NCBI GenBank assembly: GCA_017347445.1
Contig: AP021856.1
Location: 3,666,613-3,730,612 of the forward strand
Source: Candidatus Brocadia pituitae
Lineage (GTDB): Bacteria; Planctomycetota; Brocadiia; Brocadiales; Brocadiaceae
Length of the DNA stretch: 64,000 nt
Direction of reading: 5' to 3'
Shown here: in pieces, positions 61,800 through 64,000 of the stretch
How the letters are laid out: each line of letters opens with the position of its first letter
Numbering within the stretch: the first letter of the stretch is position 1
Notes under the pieces: model-generated
What the model was told of the DNA's origin: nothing
What the model saw: the letters and a program-made list of their open reading frames with translations, nothing else
The model's database searches: none
Program-made: the position numbers and the translations under genes

Positions 61800-63694
61800 G
61801 CACCACAGCTTAACCAATCAGGAGGCTTTTGTCCAGTAAAAAATGTGGGACATGTTAAGCGTAAACGGGGGGAAACAGGGGGGTGTTTGACATGCGGTTT
61901 CACTTCGATATACGAAACATCGTGGAAGACAATCTGGTTCTTTTCGACGGCGCGTTTGTCAAAGACCTCGCGGGGAATGTACTTGAGGGCAAGGTCTATG
62001 CCTTTGCTCTTGGCCTCTTCCTGAATGTTGGGGAAAAGCCCCATCTCAAACTCGAAGGCGAGGATGTCCACGCGGGACACGCGCTTTTCGCGGCATTCGA
62101 GGATGATTTCTTCCACAAACAAACGGGTGACAGGCAGATTCACCGGTCCCACAGCCACCAAGCGCCCGGCCTTCTTGCCGTGGAAGCACCTGAAGTTTTC
62201 CGCCGTTTCAGCCTTATAGGCCTTAAGAATCAAGGCAATAAAGTCCTTTTCCTTTTGCTCCAGTTGCTTCTGCCGTTCCTCTTCGCGCAGGTTCATGTTG
62301 ACGCCGATGTAATGCGCCCGCTCGTACTTGCCGAGGTTAAGAATTTCAAAGGCGCGGAAGTCCTTGCCCTCTTCCTTGAGCTGACGCTGTATGCCGATCA
62401 TGCGCTTGCGGGTGGTGTGAATAGCGAACTTGCCGAGGTCTGAGCCGATCCACTTGCGCCCCAGCTTTTCGGCCACGGCCAGCGTGGTGCCTGAGCCGCA
62501 GAAAAAGTCGGCCACAATGTCGTTTTCGTTGCTGGTCAATGAAATGATTCTTTCCAATAATTGTTCTGGCTTTTGAGTAGCATAGCCAGTTCTTTCGTGC
62601 GCCTGCGGTTGAACCGTGTTAATATCTAACCATAAATCTTGAAGAGGAACACCGGGCATTTCATCCAGATATCTTTTTTGGCGCGGTACTGTTCCTGGTT
62701 GTTTTTGAACAATTTTCCCCTGCTCATACATTTCTTTCATCTTTTTTTCACTGAATCGCCAAAATCGAGTTACTCCTAAAAAATCATAATACGGATTTCC
62801 TTTGTTTGCTCCGCCGGGAGCGGTAATATCACCCAACTGGTAACGCCGACCAGTCGTCGGTTCTATCTCCTTATAGAAATTATTTGCATAATCCTCTGTG
62901 TATGGTTGATATTGCATGTTCCAGATAAATTTTTCGGATTTACTATAAAGAAGAATGATGTCGTGAATCCTACCAAGATGCGAAGATCCTTGCCCGATAT
63001 CACTATGTGCGGTTTGTCTACGCCAAATAATCTCATTAATTAACCGATTTGCACCAAAGATTTCATCTAAGATATTTCTCACCAGATGACTGATATTCCA
63101 GCCCATATGCAAAAACAAAATGCCGTCCTCAGCCAGTAAATCCCGCATCAGCACCAGGCGTTCGTAGATCATGGCGATGAAGCTGTCGGCGCCCTTACCC
63201 CAGGTGTCGCGGTAGGCAAGTTCTTCCAGCACATTGGGCTTTTTGGTGAAGGTGTCGTCGCCGATTTCGATATCCATGCTGAAGTCCGCACCCACATCAA
63301 AGGGCGGGTCAATGTAGATGAGCTTGATGCCGCCCGCTTTTTCTATTTCATCACGGATGTGGCCGTTTTTCAGGGACGAAAGGATGAGCTTGTTGTCACC
63401 CCAAATGAGTTTGTTCGTCCAGCCTTTCAACTGCCGTCCCCTGCTGTCAAGGTATATCCCAGCCGCTTCAAACAACGGGTATTTCTTTTTTGTTGCCTCT
63501 GAGCGTGGTTCGTCCACCTGCTCGATCACCTGAAAAGGCAGAACAATGTTGGTCACTTCGCTGGTCTTGCCGTTCCAGACCAGTTCCACCTCCCGCTTAT
63601 CGTCAAAGAGCATAAAGCGGTATTTATCGGGGAGCGGTTTGTCCGCTTCAATAAGTTTCAGTATTTCGCGTTTTTCGTTATCGGTAAGTTTCAT
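61796..63694 (-). pseudogene. Site-specific DNA-methyltransferase, C-terminus replaced by IS sequence
   Basis: The frame encodes 632 residues, of which about the first 600 are genuine. It is a beta-class amino-methyltransferase: target motif LIYIDPPFD (about 127-135, DPPY-like) precedes the SAM motif DFFCGSGTTLAVAEKLGRKW (about 400-420). The N-terminus LTDNEKREILKLIEADKPLP is that of type III-like Mod proteins. After VSYIEVKPHVK the frame leaves homologous sequence, enters C-rich flank and the IS inverted repeat (PTFFTGQKPPDW) and stops. About 150-250 residues expected in intact members are missing. The catalytic motifs are intact, so methylation is possible but doubtful. No restriction gene is in view. 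Confidence 0.8.
61828..61849 (-). repeat. Right terminal inverted repeat of the IS element
   Basis: TTTGTCCAGTAAAAAATGTG followed by GG is the complement of 59664-59685. The truncated methyltransferase frame reads through it (PTFFTGQ). Confidence 0.85.
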
Positions 63695-63995
63695 TCACAA
63701 CATCCCTTTGTGTCTGGATCGTTAGATGTTTCTTTATTGTTTTTGCTTTTAGTGGATATTTTTCAGGATTTTCGAGATTGTAAATTTTTAAGTCAACATC
63801 CAATTCAGGCCAGTATAAATGATACTCATGAAGCAATTGTACATTTTGTATAGAATTCAATGTCTGATTTTTAAAATAAGGATAATCCTTATAACTCAGA
63901 AAGTATTCCTTCTCTTTTACGAAAAGCCATATACCGAAAGGTGTTATATTTTCAACGCTTATTAAAATGCTTTTGCCATGCTTTAATGATTTCAT
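63678..63995 (-). CDS. DUF2442-type small protein
   Basis: A 105-residue product. The C-terminal half has the DUF2442 pattern: HEYHLYWPELDVDLKIYNLE, then NPEKYPLKAKT. The N-terminal part is KSILISVENITPFGIWLFVK. The family is often found beside small toxin-like or modification genes. Its stop overlaps the methyltransferase start by 17 nt, so the two are translationally coupled. The start is five bases from the window edge, so the ribosome-binding site cannot be seen. Confidence 0.75.
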   Translation of the reverse strand: MKSLKHGKSILISVENITPFGIWLFVKEKEYFLSYKDYPYFKNQTLNSIQNVQLLHEYHLYWPELDVDLKIYNLENPEKYPLKAKTIKKHLTIQTQRDVVNETYR

Positions 63996-64000
63996 TTTTG

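Larger units (their letters stand above)
59664..61849. mobile_element. IS4-family-type element, about 2.2 kb
   Basis: Perfect 22-bp inverted repeats flank the transposase gene: CCCACATTTTTTACTGGACA plus AA at 59664-59685, and its complement at 61828-61849. The contained transposase is on the minus strand. Outer ends may extend further, because both flanks carry C-rich sequence (TGTCCCCC on the left, CCCCCCTG on the right, read outward). No target-site duplication is visible at the 22-bp boundary. Both flanking genes are broken and belong to different, opposed genes. Confidence 0.8.

Noticed and set aside
59364-63694. Druantia defence system
   Set aside because: Only a DruA-like domain exists, and it is fused to a transposase. 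No DruE-type helicase or other Druantia gene is present.
1-64000. CRISPR array
   Set aside because: I saw no regularly spaced direct repeats of 25-40 bp and no cas genes.

Overview
The window most likely comes from an anammox planctomycete (Candidatus Brocadia/Kuenenia type). This is an inference from gene content: many exported c-type cytochromes, several with unusual CX4CH or CX3CH heme motifs, b6-type cytochrome genes next to multiheme proteins, bactofilins, and moderate GC. No rRNA or hydrazine-synthesis gene is present to fix the assignment.

Layout. 0-3.4 kb (minus strand): mscL (cut by the window edge), a 50-codon small ORF, cstA and a DedA protein. 3.5-13.5 kb (plus): a Tat-exported flavoenzyme with a clear sigma70 promoter and terminator, ridA, a dynamin-like GTPase, ispF, a membrane glycerophosphodiesterase and a YihY-family protein. 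14-17.4 kb (minus): DUF445 protein, SorA-like molybdoenzyme and its cytochrome c. 17.7-25.7 kb (plus): two bactofilins (one with zinc ribbons), an OprO/P-type porin, an NtrB/NtrC-like two-component pair and a membrane glycosyltransferase. 25.8-35.8 kb: a sigma54-type promoter before a thioester-reductase-like SDR and an SCP2 protein, then three exported heme-motif proteins, a monoheme cytochrome, a decaying GT39-GT2-LpxB_N cassette, an RND transporter and an ANL-family adenylating enzyme; several could act on lipids. 35.9-44.1 kb: U32 peptidase, then an aminotransferase tightly coupled to an operon of cytochrome b6, a subunit-IV-like protein, 5-heme, 11-heme and 6-heme cytochromes and a hydrolase. 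45-50.7 kb: a TPR membrane glycosyltransferase, then a GEMM/c-di-GMP-type riboswitch with an overlapping terminator controlling a GT2 glycosyltransferase and a UDP-galactopyranose-mutase-like flavoprotein. 51-58.6 kb: proB, a broken PAS/GAF gene, a very large REC-PAS-GAF-GGDEF-EAL protein, DUF456 protein and SemiSWEET. 58.7-64 kb: tRNA-Val(CAC), then a disrupted DNA-modification locus in which an IS4-family element, whose transposase carries a DruA-like (DUF4338) N-terminus, lies between oppositely oriented fragments of two methyltransferase genes.

The most unusual points are: (i) the cytochrome b6/subunit IV pair that keeps all heme ligands, including the heme c_i cysteine, but has lost the cd loop and PEWY glutamate of the quinol-oxidation site while being linked to 22 heme motifs; (ii) the riboswitch-terminator unit beside a glycosyltransferase, with a c-di-GMP turnover enzyme a few kb away; and (iii) the DruA-transposase fusion between mismatched methyltransferase fragments. 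Dispersed palindromic repeats occur between genes, and one supplies the C-terminus of a multiheme cytochrome.
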